Below are positions 46,274 to 54,742 of a stretch of 64,000 nucleotides of DNA, one piece after another. Position numbers and translations under genes: made by a program. This DNA is from Tolypothrix sp. FACHB-123 (GTDB lineage: Bacteria; Cyanobacteriota; Cyanobacteriia; Cyanobacteriales; Nostocaceae), in assembly GCF_014697075.1 (NCBI RefSeq), contig NZ_JACJRE010000010.1:1-64000 (forward strand). Direction: 5' to 3'. Positions within the stretch are counted from its first letter, which is position 1; every line of letters begins with the position of its first letter. The notes beneath the pieces were generated by a model. That model worked only from the letters and a program-made list of their open reading frames with translations. It did not search any database and was not told the origin of the DNA.

Positions 46274-47878
46274 ATGAACTCCAAACTTAAGTACCAAGCA
46301 AAGTTGGTTGCGCAACTTACTCTAGCCTTAGCTTCATTCAATAGCATTTCTCCAGCCCAGGCGATACAATTCAACTTCACATATGCTGAAAACACTCCGC
46401 AACAAATCATAGATAGCTTTGATAAAGCTGGTCGTATCTGGTCTTATAAATTACAGGACAAATATTTTGATATCAATTGTTTTTGTAATCGTGATAGCAC
46501 AGTCAATATTTATATTAATTTCCAAGAATTATCGAACCCTAATGCTTTAGCCGGAACCATCCCAACTATGGTAAAGGTTGGATACGATAATTTTCTTACC
46601 AACAGTTTTCAAAATATTACTTCTAATAGTGATTTGCTGGCAATGAAAAATATGCAAATCAATAGTAATGATAAAAACATATTTAATAATAAAATTTTAG
46701 ATGAGTTACAAAATATCGACAGGAAATTTATAAAATTTTTCGGTTCAGAATTTAGTATGGTAATGAATAATGTTGGCTCTGTAAATCTCGCCAATTTTCA
46801 ATCTTTAACACCAGCCAATAATATTATTATAGATAATAATAGTAATGCAAATAACAAGACTATTTGGCTCAGTAGCGCTAATGCCAAAGCATTAAATTTA
46901 ATAGCAGGTAATGAAAGAGGCTTTGATGCCCAGATATCTCTGGGTAAATCAATGGTAACTAGTAATGGAGAACTGATTAGCTATTCTACATGGTTAGCTC
47001 AGCAATCAGAAGTTGGTAATTTTATCCAAGATTCTATTTGGGATTTCTCAAGAGTTTATTCTGATGATGCGATTGTTTCTAGTAATAAATTTGACTTCCT
47101 AAGCGTAGCGCAACACGAAATTGGCCATGCGTTAGGTATAGTCAGCGGTGTTGATGCTTTGGAAGTAATTGTTGGCACAGATAGTCAAGAGAATAGTCCA
47201 TCATTACAGGATAATGATTTAACGTTTGTCACACCAATGGATCTGTTTCGTTATTCTGACATTAGCAAAAATCAAGGAATCTTTGATTGGTCTGATGGAA
47301 CTGGAAAGTATTTTTCTATTGATGGTGGTAAAACTCGTCTAGCTAATTTTGATGGTACGGATTATCAAACAAGTCACTGGAGCGCTAGTGAAGGCGAAAT
47401 ATTAGGAATTATGCATCCAGTGCTCAAAAGAGGTGAAAAATTAGAAATATCGGAACTCGATTTAAAATTACTAGATGTGATTGGCTGGGACATTAACTCT
47501 CCATCTCTGGAGAAGATTGAAGTAGATGTGAATATTAAGCAAGCCAAAAGACCTTTAGATAATAATATTGTTGAAAATTATATCTCCAGGGGACGAAGGA
47601 GTTCTACAGCTAATGGCATGAGCTATTTGACAGCATTCACGAGCGAATATGAAAACAACAAAACACCATATAGTATAGACGACATTATCCAAAATGCCGA
47701 CTTTAATCAAGTATTTATGAATCACCCTCGTGAAGATTATGAAAAACATACTCATAATATTGTTTCTATCCCAGAGCCAAAAAATACTTACGGGCTGGGA
47801 ATTATAGGCTTAATCAGCTTGGGCTGGTTATTCAAGCGTTATCGAGTAGCAAACCGCATGGACAACTGTCATAAATAG
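46274..47878 (+). CDS. Secreted zinc metalloprotease with PEP-CTERM tail (NF038122-like)
   Basis: A 534-residue protein: signal peptide (about residues 1-30, ending SPAQA), then a region with IWLSSANAKALNL, the zinc motif HEIGHALGIVSGVD at residues 281-294, and a C-terminal PEP-CTERM-like sorting signal (IPEPKNTYGLGIIGLISLGW plus basic KRYR, about 499-525). The third metzincin position (HExxHxxGxxH) is Ser here instead of His, so the third ligand may be D294 or another residue. It resembles the NF038122 metalloprotease family. It is likely exported to the cell surface. The gene lies next to the DUF928 gene and a region with adhesin and c-di-GMP genes, so it might trim surface proteins. Confidence 0.75.
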   Translation: MNSKLKYQAKLVAQLTLALASFNSISPAQAIQFNFTYAENTPQQIIDSFDKAGRIWSYKLQDKYFDINCFCNRDSTVNIYINFQELSNPNALAGTIPTMVKVGYDNFLTNSFQNITSNSDLLAMKNMQINSNDKNIFNNKILDELQNIDRKFIKFFGSEFSMVMNNVGSVNLANFQSLTPANNIIIDNNSNANNKTIWLSSANAKALNLIAGNERGFDAQISLGKSMVTSNGELISYSTWLAQQSEVGNFIQDSIWDFSRVYSDDAIVSSNKFDFLSVAQHEIGHALGIVSGVDALEVIVGTDSQENSPSLQDNDLTFVTPMDLFRYSDISKNQGIFDWSDGTGKYFSIDGGKTRLANFDGTDYQTSHWSASEGEILGIMHPVLKRGEKLEISELDLKLLDVIGWDINSPSLEKIEVDVNIKQAKRPLDNNIVENYISRGRRSSTANGMSYLTAFTSEYENNKTPYSIDDIIQNADFNQVFMNHPREDYEKHTHNIVSIPEPKNTYGLGIIGLISLGWLFKRYRVANRMDNCHK

Positions 47879-48100
47879 GCTTGCTAATTAGCTTATAAAG
47901 CATATAATCTCCTATTTTAAATTAATTTTTGAAGATGATTATAGTTTTTACTTAAGTAAAATTTCGGAACAATTTCATCTAAATTAACAACAAATTAATT
48001 AATTGAGAATAAGTAGTTTAAATATAGCAACTTATTAATAAATAGAGTATTTATTAAATAGTATGACTGAGAAAAAGATATTAAATCTAGCTTTGGACTA

Positions 48101-48844
48101 ATGAAGATAACCATGAAAAACAAAGTATTTATTGCTATTTGTTTAACATCTGTACTTACCCTTGCCTGTGCTGCTTCCAATCAAGTACTAGCTAGTGAAA
48201 ATCAACCAAAGGAGGGCTTGCCTGGGCGTAGAATTGGTGGGGGAACCCGTGGAGAATGTTCTAGTAATGCTGGAAGATTAATGGCATTGGTTCCGCAAAA
48301 TAATCTGGCTTTAACACAACAAGCTTATCCAAACATCCTATTTCACATACCTCAAACTTCTAAGCCGACAACAATAGAGTTTGTGCTTCAAGATGACAGC
48401 CGTAAGTCAGTTTATGAAAAAACTTTCACGAAAGACGCTTCTAATACTAAAGCTGATGCAGGCGAAATTATCAATCTCCGATGGCTTGATGCTCAATTTT
48501 TACCCGAACTTGCTATAGATAAAAAATACCATTGGTATTTATCGATAATTTGCGATCCGGAAAATAGAGCTAACGATATTGTTGTGCATGGGTGGATTAA
48601 ACGAGTAGCTGTCGAGCCAAACCTGGCTAAAAAGATTGAAAGAGCATCACTGGTTGAGCGTGCTCATATCTATGCTCAAGCTGGACTGTGGCAAGATGCG
48701 TTAGCCACTTTAGCAGAACTCCGATATAGTCAACCTCAGGATTCTCAGCTGGCTGCTAGTTGGACACAGCTATTAAACTCGGAGAAATTGAGTGCGATCG
48801 CACAGGAGCCGCTTTTAAATATCAAAATCCACAAAAAGCCCTAA
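48101..48844 (+). CDS. DUF928 family exported protein
   Basis: A 247-residue protein with a signal peptide (about residues 1-29, KVFIAICLTSVLTLACAASNQVLA) and the DUF928 signature GLPGRRIGGGTRGEC near residues 39-53. The body has LMALVPQNNLALTQQAYPNILFHIP and a C-terminal helical TPR-like part (IYAQAGLWQDALATLAELR). The function of DUF928 is unknown. In cyanobacteria these genes occur near CHASE2 and CHAT-type genes, as here (the CHASE2 gene follows). It probably works with a surface or sensor complex. I could not find a Shine-Dalgarno sequence of good quality. Confidence 0.85.
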   Translation: MKITMKNKVFIAICLTSVLTLACAASNQVLASENQPKEGLPGRRIGGGTRGECSSNAGRLMALVPQNNLALTQQAYPNILFHIPQTSKPTTIEFVLQDDSRKSVYEKTFTKDASNTKADAGEIINLRWLDAQFLPELAIDKKYHWYLSIICDPENRANDIVVHGWIKRVAVEPNLAKKIERASLVERAHIYAQAGLWQDALATLAELRYSQPQDSQLAASWTQLLNSEKLSAIAQEPLLNIKIHKKP

Positions 48845-48900
48845 CTACAAGCACAGTAATTTTCTTAAGGTTCAATTCACCCATATTAGTATAAATACGT

Positions 48901-48948
48901 AAATAGTCATAGGGTGCGTTAGCAACATAACGCACCCTATGACTATTT
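48901..48948. terminator. 20-bp perfect hairpin after DUF928
   Basis: AAATAGTCATAGGGTGCGTT (48901-48920) and its exact complement (48929-48948) are separated by 8 bases. It lies about 55 bases after the stop codon. A run of A/T follows. It may be a strong transcription terminator, and its core GGGTGCGTT/AACGCACCC is a common dispersed sequence in cyanobacteria. Confidence 0.7.
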
Positions 48949-49154
48949 CGCTAAAAAAAACTTCTTCACTTAAGAGCAATCATTGACACAAAGCACTAGA
49001 TTGGTTTCAGGTGAGTGTTGAGTAGAGTCTTAGGGAACAATCTTATTACAAGGACAGCATCAGTTTGTGGAAGTTTACACCGGATGAATACGGTAGACAT
49101 CACTTTATCTGAGCGTTCACTGATTACAGTCCACTCTATCAATCTAGCATTGTT

Positions 49155-51716
49155 GTGATTGCTAAATACTCCAAAAGATTTTCGTCTTTAGTATCCTTGG
49201 TAACCAAGTATTGCCAACACCAGGTTAATCGATCCATCGTTAAATTGAGTTTGGGGCAATCGGTTTTAGTAACTAGCATTCTGATCGCTGGACTAGTGCT
49301 GGGTGTCAAACAACTAGGCTGGTTGGAGTTCCTGGAATTGGTCTGTTTTGATAACATGGTGCGTCTTGTAGGTGATGCTGGCCCCGATCCACGACTTTTA
49401 GTAGTCACGATTACAGAATCTGATATCCAAGAACAAAAACAGTGGCCCCTCTTTGATCGTACTCTTGCTCAAGTATTAATCAAGCTGCAACAGGCTCAAC
49501 CTACAGCTATTGGCTTAGATCTTTACCGTAATCTCCCTCAACCACCAGGAAGCGAACTTTTCATAAAGCAACTTCAGGCTCCTAATGTGATTACTATTAC
49601 TAATCTTGGTGATACTAATACAGAAGGAGTCTCCCCTATTCCTGGTTTATCCGCAGAACACATAGGTTTCAATGACTTTTTGATTGACCCTGATGGAGTT
49701 GTGCGCCGGAATTTGATATATGCTTACCAAGGCGACACAGAATACTATTCCTTTTCTCTACGCTTAAGCTTGCAGTACCTTGCTAAACAGGGTATGTCGT
49801 TCAAAGTTAAACCGAATTTACAGTTAGGAAATACTATATTCCCCCCTTTAGGTTCCAATTCTGGTGGGTATAACAATATTGATAATGCGGGTAATCAAAT
49901 TATGATTACCTATCGCTCGCCTGAACAAGTCGCACGCCAGGTGTCATTGACACAAGTGCTGCGGGGTGAGTTTCAACCAGAGTGGGTTAAGGACAAAGTA
50001 GTATTAATTGGTACCACTGCTGCTAGCCTCAAGGATTTGTTCTTCACTCCCTACAGTGCTGGTAAATCTGCAAATCCAGCTATGCCTGGGGTGTTACTTC
50101 ATGCTCAACTTGTCAGTCAACTTCTCAGCACTACTTTAGATCGACAACCTATATTTTGGTTCTGGCCAGAATGGGCAGAATATTTATGGGTGTGGACTTG
50201 GGCTGTAATTGGAGGTGTTCTAGCATGGCGAATTCGTCATCCCTTAATTCTGGGAGCAGTTGGCATAATTTCTTTAGGGGGTCTATCTGGTATTTGCTTT
50301 GGTATATTTACACAAGCTGGCTGGATACCTCTATTACCATCAATGCTAGCGTTTGTCGTTACTGGTGGAGGTATTTTGGCTTATAAGCTGAGGTACAATT
50401 TGCTGCATGATTCCCTAACTCACCTTCCCAATCGCGATCTGTTTTTGAAACAATTAGAATGGGCGATCGCAGATACCAAAGATCGCAAAAATGCGCGCTT
50501 TGCCCTACTATTTCTAGATATTGACCGCTTCAAGGTAATTAATGAAAGTCTCGGTCACCAAGTAGGTGACCAATTACTAATTAAAGCCACCCAAAGGTTA
50601 AAAGCTTGTTTAGGACACCGAGCTAAAATAGCACGAGTTGGCGGAGATGAGTTCGCTATTTTGCTAGAAAATATTACTGATACTAATCAGGTGAACTCCA
50701 TAGCCGATCAAATACAGCAGGCTATGACTTTACCATTTACCAGTAACGGGCAAGAAATATTCACCAGCATTAGCATTGGTATCGCTTTTAATCAAACCGA
50801 ACTAGACTATGAACCAGTAACTTTGTTGCGAGATGCCCATACAGCTATGTATCGGGCTAAAGACCAGGGTAAAGGGCGTTACGAAGTCTTTGCCACAGGT
50901 ATGCATACACAAATTTTTCAGCGTTTTCAGTTAGAAATAGACCTGCGTCGAGCTATTGAAAAAGAGGAATTTTATCTCCAATATCAGCCAATAGTCTGTC
51001 TAGCAACAGATAAAATTATTGGGTTTGAAGCACTTGTCAGATGGCAACATCCTCAGCATGGATTTGTCTCTCCAGCAGAGTTTATTCCAGTTGCAGAAGA
51101 AACAGGGTTGATTATTTCTTTAGGTAAGTGGATTTTGCAGTCAGCTTGCGCTCAGTTATCGATTTGGCACACCCAATTTCCTGTCGATCCACCACTAATG
51201 ATGAGTATTAATATTTCTGGACATCAACTAGGACACCCAGATTTGGTGCAATACATTGAAAAGATTCTGCATCAAACAAGGGTAGATGGAAAAAGTTTAA
51301 AACTAGAAATTACCGAAACTGTAGCGATGGACGATGTGGAAGCGGCAATTAGCATTCTGCTAAAACTCAGAACTTTAAATCTACGGCTCAGTATTGATGA
51401 TTTTGGTACCGGATATTCTTCTTTAAGTTATTTGCACCGCTTTCCAGTCAACACTTTAAAAATAGACCGAGCTTTTGTTAGCCGAATGGAAGATACAAAC
51501 GAAGATGCAGCAATTGTTGAAACGGTAATCGTACTGAGCCATGCACTAGGAATGGACGTAGTCGCAGAAGGTGTAGAGACAGCCGAGCAAAAAGCAAAAC
51601 TAAAATTGTTAGGTTGTGAGTATGGACAAGGTTATTTCTTCTCTAAACCATTAGATAGTAAGAGTGCAACTGCATTACTCCAACAACAGTTTGAAAATCT
51701 GAATGACCCTAATTAA
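49155..51716 (+). CDS. CHASE2-GGDEF-EAL c-di-GMP signalling enzyme
   Basis: An 853-residue membrane receptor. An N-terminal membrane segment, a CHASE2 sensor domain (about residues 45-320) and three membrane helices (about 330-415) are followed by a GGDEF domain with an intact GGDEF motif (about 496-500) and an EAL domain with FEALVRW near residue 625 and DDFGTGYSSLSYL further on. The inhibitory RxxD site before GGDEF appears to be absent. So it can possibly both make and break c-di-GMP. The ComFB-like c-di-GMP receptor gene at 44827 is 4 kb away on the other strand, which makes a local signalling link possible. It follows the DUF928 gene after a 310-base gap. Confidence 0.93.
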   Translation: MIAKYSKRFSSLVSLVTKYCQHQVNRSIVKLSLGQSVLVTSILIAGLVLGVKQLGWLEFLELVCFDNMVRLVGDAGPDPRLLVVTITESDIQEQKQWPLFDRTLAQVLIKLQQAQPTAIGLDLYRNLPQPPGSELFIKQLQAPNVITITNLGDTNTEGVSPIPGLSAEHIGFNDFLIDPDGVVRRNLIYAYQGDTEYYSFSLRLSLQYLAKQGMSFKVKPNLQLGNTIFPPLGSNSGGYNNIDNAGNQIMITYRSPEQVARQVSLTQVLRGEFQPEWVKDKVVLIGTTAASLKDLFFTPYSAGKSANPAMPGVLLHAQLVSQLLSTTLDRQPIFWFWPEWAEYLWVWTWAVIGGVLAWRIRHPLILGAVGIISLGGLSGICFGIFTQAGWIPLLPSMLAFVVTGGGILAYKLRYNLLHDSLTHLPNRDLFLKQLEWAIADTKDRKNARFALLFLDIDRFKVINESLGHQVGDQLLIKATQRLKACLGHRAKIARVGGDEFAILLENITDTNQVNSIADQIQQAMTLPFTSNGQEIFTSISIGIAFNQTELDYEPVTLLRDAHTAMYRAKDQGKGRYEVFATGMHTQIFQRFQLEIDLRRAIEKEEFYLQYQPIVCLATDKIIGFEALVRWQHPQHGFVSPAEFIPVAEETGLIISLGKWILQSACAQLSIWHTQFPVDPPLMMSINISGHQLGHPDLVQYIEKILHQTRVDGKSLKLEITETVAMDDVEAAISILLKLRTLNLRLSIDDFGTGYSSLSYLHRFPVNTLKIDRAFVSRMEDTNEDAAIVETVIVLSHALGMDVVAEGVETAEQKAKLKLLGCEYGQGYFFSKPLDSKSATALLQQQFENLNDPN

Positions 51717-51723
51717 ATAAAGC

Positions 51724-51760
51724 AAAAAAGCGCCTCCCATTTCTGGAAGGCGCTTTTTAT
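51724..51760. terminator. Bidirectional terminator between CHASE2 gene and psbA
   Basis: Stem AGCGCCTCC / GGAAGGCGCT with one bulge, flanked by A6 on the left and T5 on the right. It serves the plus-strand gene (ends 51716) and psbA (minus, ends 51779). Confidence 0.85.
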
Positions 51761-51778
51761 TATGCTAAGACTTCAATG

Positions 51779-52861
51779 TTAGCCGTTGATAGCAGGAGCG
51801 GTCATTGCAACAGGAGCAACTTCAGCAGCAGCTAAGTCTAAGGGGAAGTTGTGAGCGTTACGCTCGTGCATTACTTCCATACCCAAGTTAGCGCGGTTGA
51901 TTACGTCTGCCCAAGTAGCGATAACGCGACCTTGAGAATCAATTACGGATTGGTTGAAGTTGAAACCGTTCAGGTTGAACGCCATTGTGCTGATACCTAA
52001 AGCGGTAAACCAGATACCGACTACAGGCCATGCAGCCAAGAAGAAGTGTAAAGAACGGCTGTTGTTGAAAGAAGCGTATTGGAAGATCAAGCGACCGAAG
52101 TAGCCGTGAGCCGCAACGATGTTGTAGGTTTCTTCCTCTTGACCGAACTTGTAACCGTAGTTTTGAGATTCGGTTTCGGTTGTTTCACGTACCAAGGAGG
52201 AGGTTACCAATGAACCGTGCATGGCGGAGAACAAGGAACCACCGAATACACCAGCTACACCCAACATGTGGAATGGGTGTAACAGAATGTTGTGCTCAGC
52301 TTGGAACACAATCATGAAGTTAAATGTACCGGAGATACCCAAAGGCATACCGTCGGAGAATGAACCTTGACCGATGGGGTAGATCAAGAATACTGCGGTA
52401 GCAGAAGCCAAAGGAGCAGAGTAAGCTACGCAGATCCAAGGACGCATACCCAAACGGTAAGACAATTCCCACTGACGACCTAGGTAGCAAGCACAACCTA
52501 GTAAGAAGTGGAAAATTACCAATTGGTAAGGGCCACCGTTGTACAACCACTCATCTAAGGAAGCAGCTTCCCAAATGGGGTAGAAGTGCAAACCGATGGC
52601 GTTGGAGGAAGGAACAACTGCACCAGAGATGATGTTGTTACCGTAAATCAAAGAACCTGCAACTGGTTCGCGGATACCATCGATGTCTACTGGAGGAGCA
52701 GCGATGAAAGCGATTACGAAGCAAGCGGTAGCGGCTAGCAGGGTGGGGATCATCAATACGCCGAACCAACCGATGTAGATACGGTTTTCGGTGCTGGTGA
52801 TCCACTCGCAAAACCGATCCCATACACTGGTGCCAGAGCGCCGTTGTAAGGTTGTTGTCAT
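51779..52861 (-). CDS. psbA: Photosystem II reaction centre protein D1
   Basis: Full-length D1 (360 residues), a five-helix thylakoid protein that holds P680 ligands, the QB site and manganese-cluster ligands. The sequence is essentially canonical. Residue 130 is Gln (YLGRQWEL), as in the standard D1:1 form rather than the stress D1:2 form with Glu130. The C-terminal extension is cleaved after Ala344 ([10 protein letters not shown]), as in other D1 precursors. The ATG follows a long AT-rich leader with a hairpin. It is separated from the CHASE2 gene by a bidirectional terminator, so it is transcribed alone. Confidence 0.98.
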   Translation of the reverse strand: MTTTLQRRSGTSVWDRFCEWITSTENRIYIGWFGVLMIPTLLAATACFVIAFIAAPPVDIDGIREPVAGSLIYGNNIISGAVVPSSNAIGLHFYPIWEAASLDEWLYNGGPYQLVIFHFLLGCACYLGRQWELSYRLGMRPWICVAYSAPLASATAVFLIYPIGQGSFSDGMPLGISGTFNFMIVFQAEHNILLHPFHMLGVAGVFGGSLFSAMHGSLVTSSLVRETTETESQNYGYKFGQEEETYNIVAAHGYFGRLIFQYASFNNSRSLHFFLAAWPVVGIWFTALGISTMAFNLNGFNFNQSVIDSQGRVIATWADVINRANLGMEVMHERNAHNFPLDLAAAEVAPVAMTAPAING

Positions 52862-53157
52862 TGTTTTATGAGTGCAATTTTTGAGTAAATAATTTTCGGT
52901 GAAAATTGATTCACCGATACTTAATAACTTTACATGAATTTAGATTAAAAATGTAATCTATTTTTTTATAAAATTCTTCACAATACATTAACAATGCTTA
53001 TGTAAATTTATGTAAATAACCAATATGAATTTATGTAAAGTTTTATTTATTTTCATATAGTTATTATACATAATTTTTGGTTTTTTACTATGTTTAACCT
53101 GACTCTAGATTTCCGCTCTTGATTAGTTTGAGAAGTGTTGGACTGGAAGAAAGCTAA
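52862..53157 (-). promoter_or_regulatory. psbA upstream region with 5' leader hairpin and repeated TTTACATAA
   Basis: Reading upstream of psbA: an inverted repeat CGGTGAA / TTCACCG lies at 52897-52916, about 36-55 bases before the ATG, so it is probably in the leader RNA. Further up, three copies of TTTACATAA (around 53000-53045) and long AT-only tracts are seen. Exact -35/-10 boxes cannot be chosen safely. Confidence 0.45.
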
Positions 53158-54657
53158 TTAAAAATCAAAATATATGTATGGCAAACTACCTTCAGGAGCC
53201 AATAACCATACTGCGTAGAAGCAAAGCGGTACAAATACAAGCTTCACAGGCCAGTTGAATTCTATTTTCAGCCGATTCTTAAACCCATAGACTATTGCCA
53301 TCAGCAGAGCTAAAAATATTAATCTGCTGCTGAGTTGGGATTGGCTGATATTTAGGGCTTCTACATAGACTTTTTGGGCAAACTGAACATCAGCGCGATA
53401 ACCCCACAGATGGCGAAATACTAAACTAGATTCTTGCAAATTGGGTAGTCGGAACCAAATCCAAGATGTGAACACCATTACTTGAGTAAAGAACCAAGCA
53501 AAAAATATGCCGAGAGGCTTTTGCCAAAAATGCTCTAAACTTTCATTGCGATCGCTCAATGCATCTATAAGGCGATGAACGATCAAAGCTATGCCGTGGT
53601 ATGTACCCCAGACGATAAAACCCCAAGTTGAACCATGCCAAATACCAGCAATTAGCATGACGATGAGTAAATTCCCACAGGTGCGTGTCAAGCCTTTGCG
53701 AGAACCACCCAAGGGAAAGTAAACGTAGTTACGCAGCCAATCGCCTAATGTCATGTGCCAACGTCGCCAAAATTCTGCAATGCTGGTGCTGAAGTAGGGA
53801 AAATCAAAATTTTCCGGTAAGACAAAACCGAATAACAGCGCACTGCCACGAGCGATGTCTACGTAACCACTAAAATCGAAATATAACTGTAAGCCATAGG
53901 CAAAGGTAGCTAACCACAAGTCTGTACTACCTGCTCGTTGTAAATTACCAAAACATAAATCAACAAAAATTCCTAAATGGTCTGCTAATATCCCTTTTTT
54001 AACTGCACCTCTAGCAATTAACCACAATCCTTCACTGACTTGAGCAGGAGCAGGTAATTGTAGTGTATTAATTTGAGTTGCTAGGTTGTGATAGCGAGTA
54101 ATGGGGCCAGAAATGAGTTTAGCAAAGAATAATTTATAAGCTGCAAATTTGAGAAATTGACTAGTAGCTGGAGCACCACGATAAACATCAATTAAATAAG
54201 CAATACATTCAAAGGTAAAAAAAGAAATTCCTAAAGGAGCAATAAATTTAAATGCGCCTTCAGGGGAATTTGCTGGTAAAGAGAAAACAGCTTTTAATAA
54301 CAATGGTAAATATTTAAAACCAAGTAGCAGGAAAACATTTAAAATTATGCCTAACCACAAAAGTTTTAAACGCTTGCGATTCCAGTCAGCTTGAGCAAAC
54401 AGCCATTCCTCATTAGAAATTCTGTTATCAAGAGAACGTTGTGCTGGGGCGGTATTTTTGCCAATCTCCAGTCCTAAACGAAAGTTAATAAAAGTTAGCG
54501 CCAGTAATAGTGGTATGTACTGAACATTAAGAGAGCCATAGAAGATTAGACTGGCAATTAACAGAGTCCATAAACGTAATTTTTGCTCTGGCAAAGTCCA
54601 GTATATTCCCAGAACACTTAGCAGGAAAAGTCCGTAAAAAATTGAGATAAAGTTCAT
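53158..54657 (-). CDS. MBOAT family O-acyltransferase (AlgI-like)
   Basis: A 499-residue multi-pass membrane protein of the MBOAT family. About ten hydrophobic segments are seen, with the AlgI-type motifs FFTFECIAYLIDVYRG, YFDFSGYVDIARGSALLFGF, FWRRWHMTLGDWLRNYVYFPLGG and the likely catalytic His in AGIWHGSTWGFIVWGTYHG. In AlgI-like systems such proteins move an acyl group across the membrane for O-acetylation of an exported polysaccharide. It lies 85 bases downstream of the DUF1574 gene on the same strand and so probably shares its transcript and task. Confidence 0.92.
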   Translation of the reverse strand: MNFISIFYGLFLLSVLGIYWTLPEQKLRLWTLLIASLIFYGSLNVQYIPLLLALTFINFRLGLEIGKNTAPAQRSLDNRISNEEWLFAQADWNRKRLKLLWLGIILNVFLLLGFKYLPLLLKAVFSLPANSPEGAFKFIAPLGISFFTFECIAYLIDVYRGAPATSQFLKFAAYKLFFAKLISGPITRYHNLATQINTLQLPAPAQVSEGLWLIARGAVKKGILADHLGIFVDLCFGNLQRAGSTDLWLATFAYGLQLYFDFSGYVDIARGSALLFGFVLPENFDFPYFSTSIAEFWRRWHMTLGDWLRNYVYFPLGGSRKGLTRTCGNLLIVMLIAGIWHGSTWGFIVWGTYHGIALIVHRLIDALSDRNESLEHFWQKPLGIFFAWFFTQVMVFTSWIWFRLPNLQESSLVFRHLWGYRADVQFAQKVYVEALNISQSQLSSRLIFLALLMAIVYGFKNRLKIEFNWPVKLVFVPLCFYAVWLLAPEGSLPYIYFDF

Positions 54658-54742
54658 TTGTTAGTCAATAATCATTGATCATTTGTCATTGATAAATAAG
54701 GCGATGGGGAATAGTTATTTTTCCTTTGCATCCTTGTCATTT

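Noticed and set aside
51779-52861. Stress-type D1 (D1:2) form
   Set aside because: Residue 130 is Gln, not Glu, so it is the standard D1:1 type.
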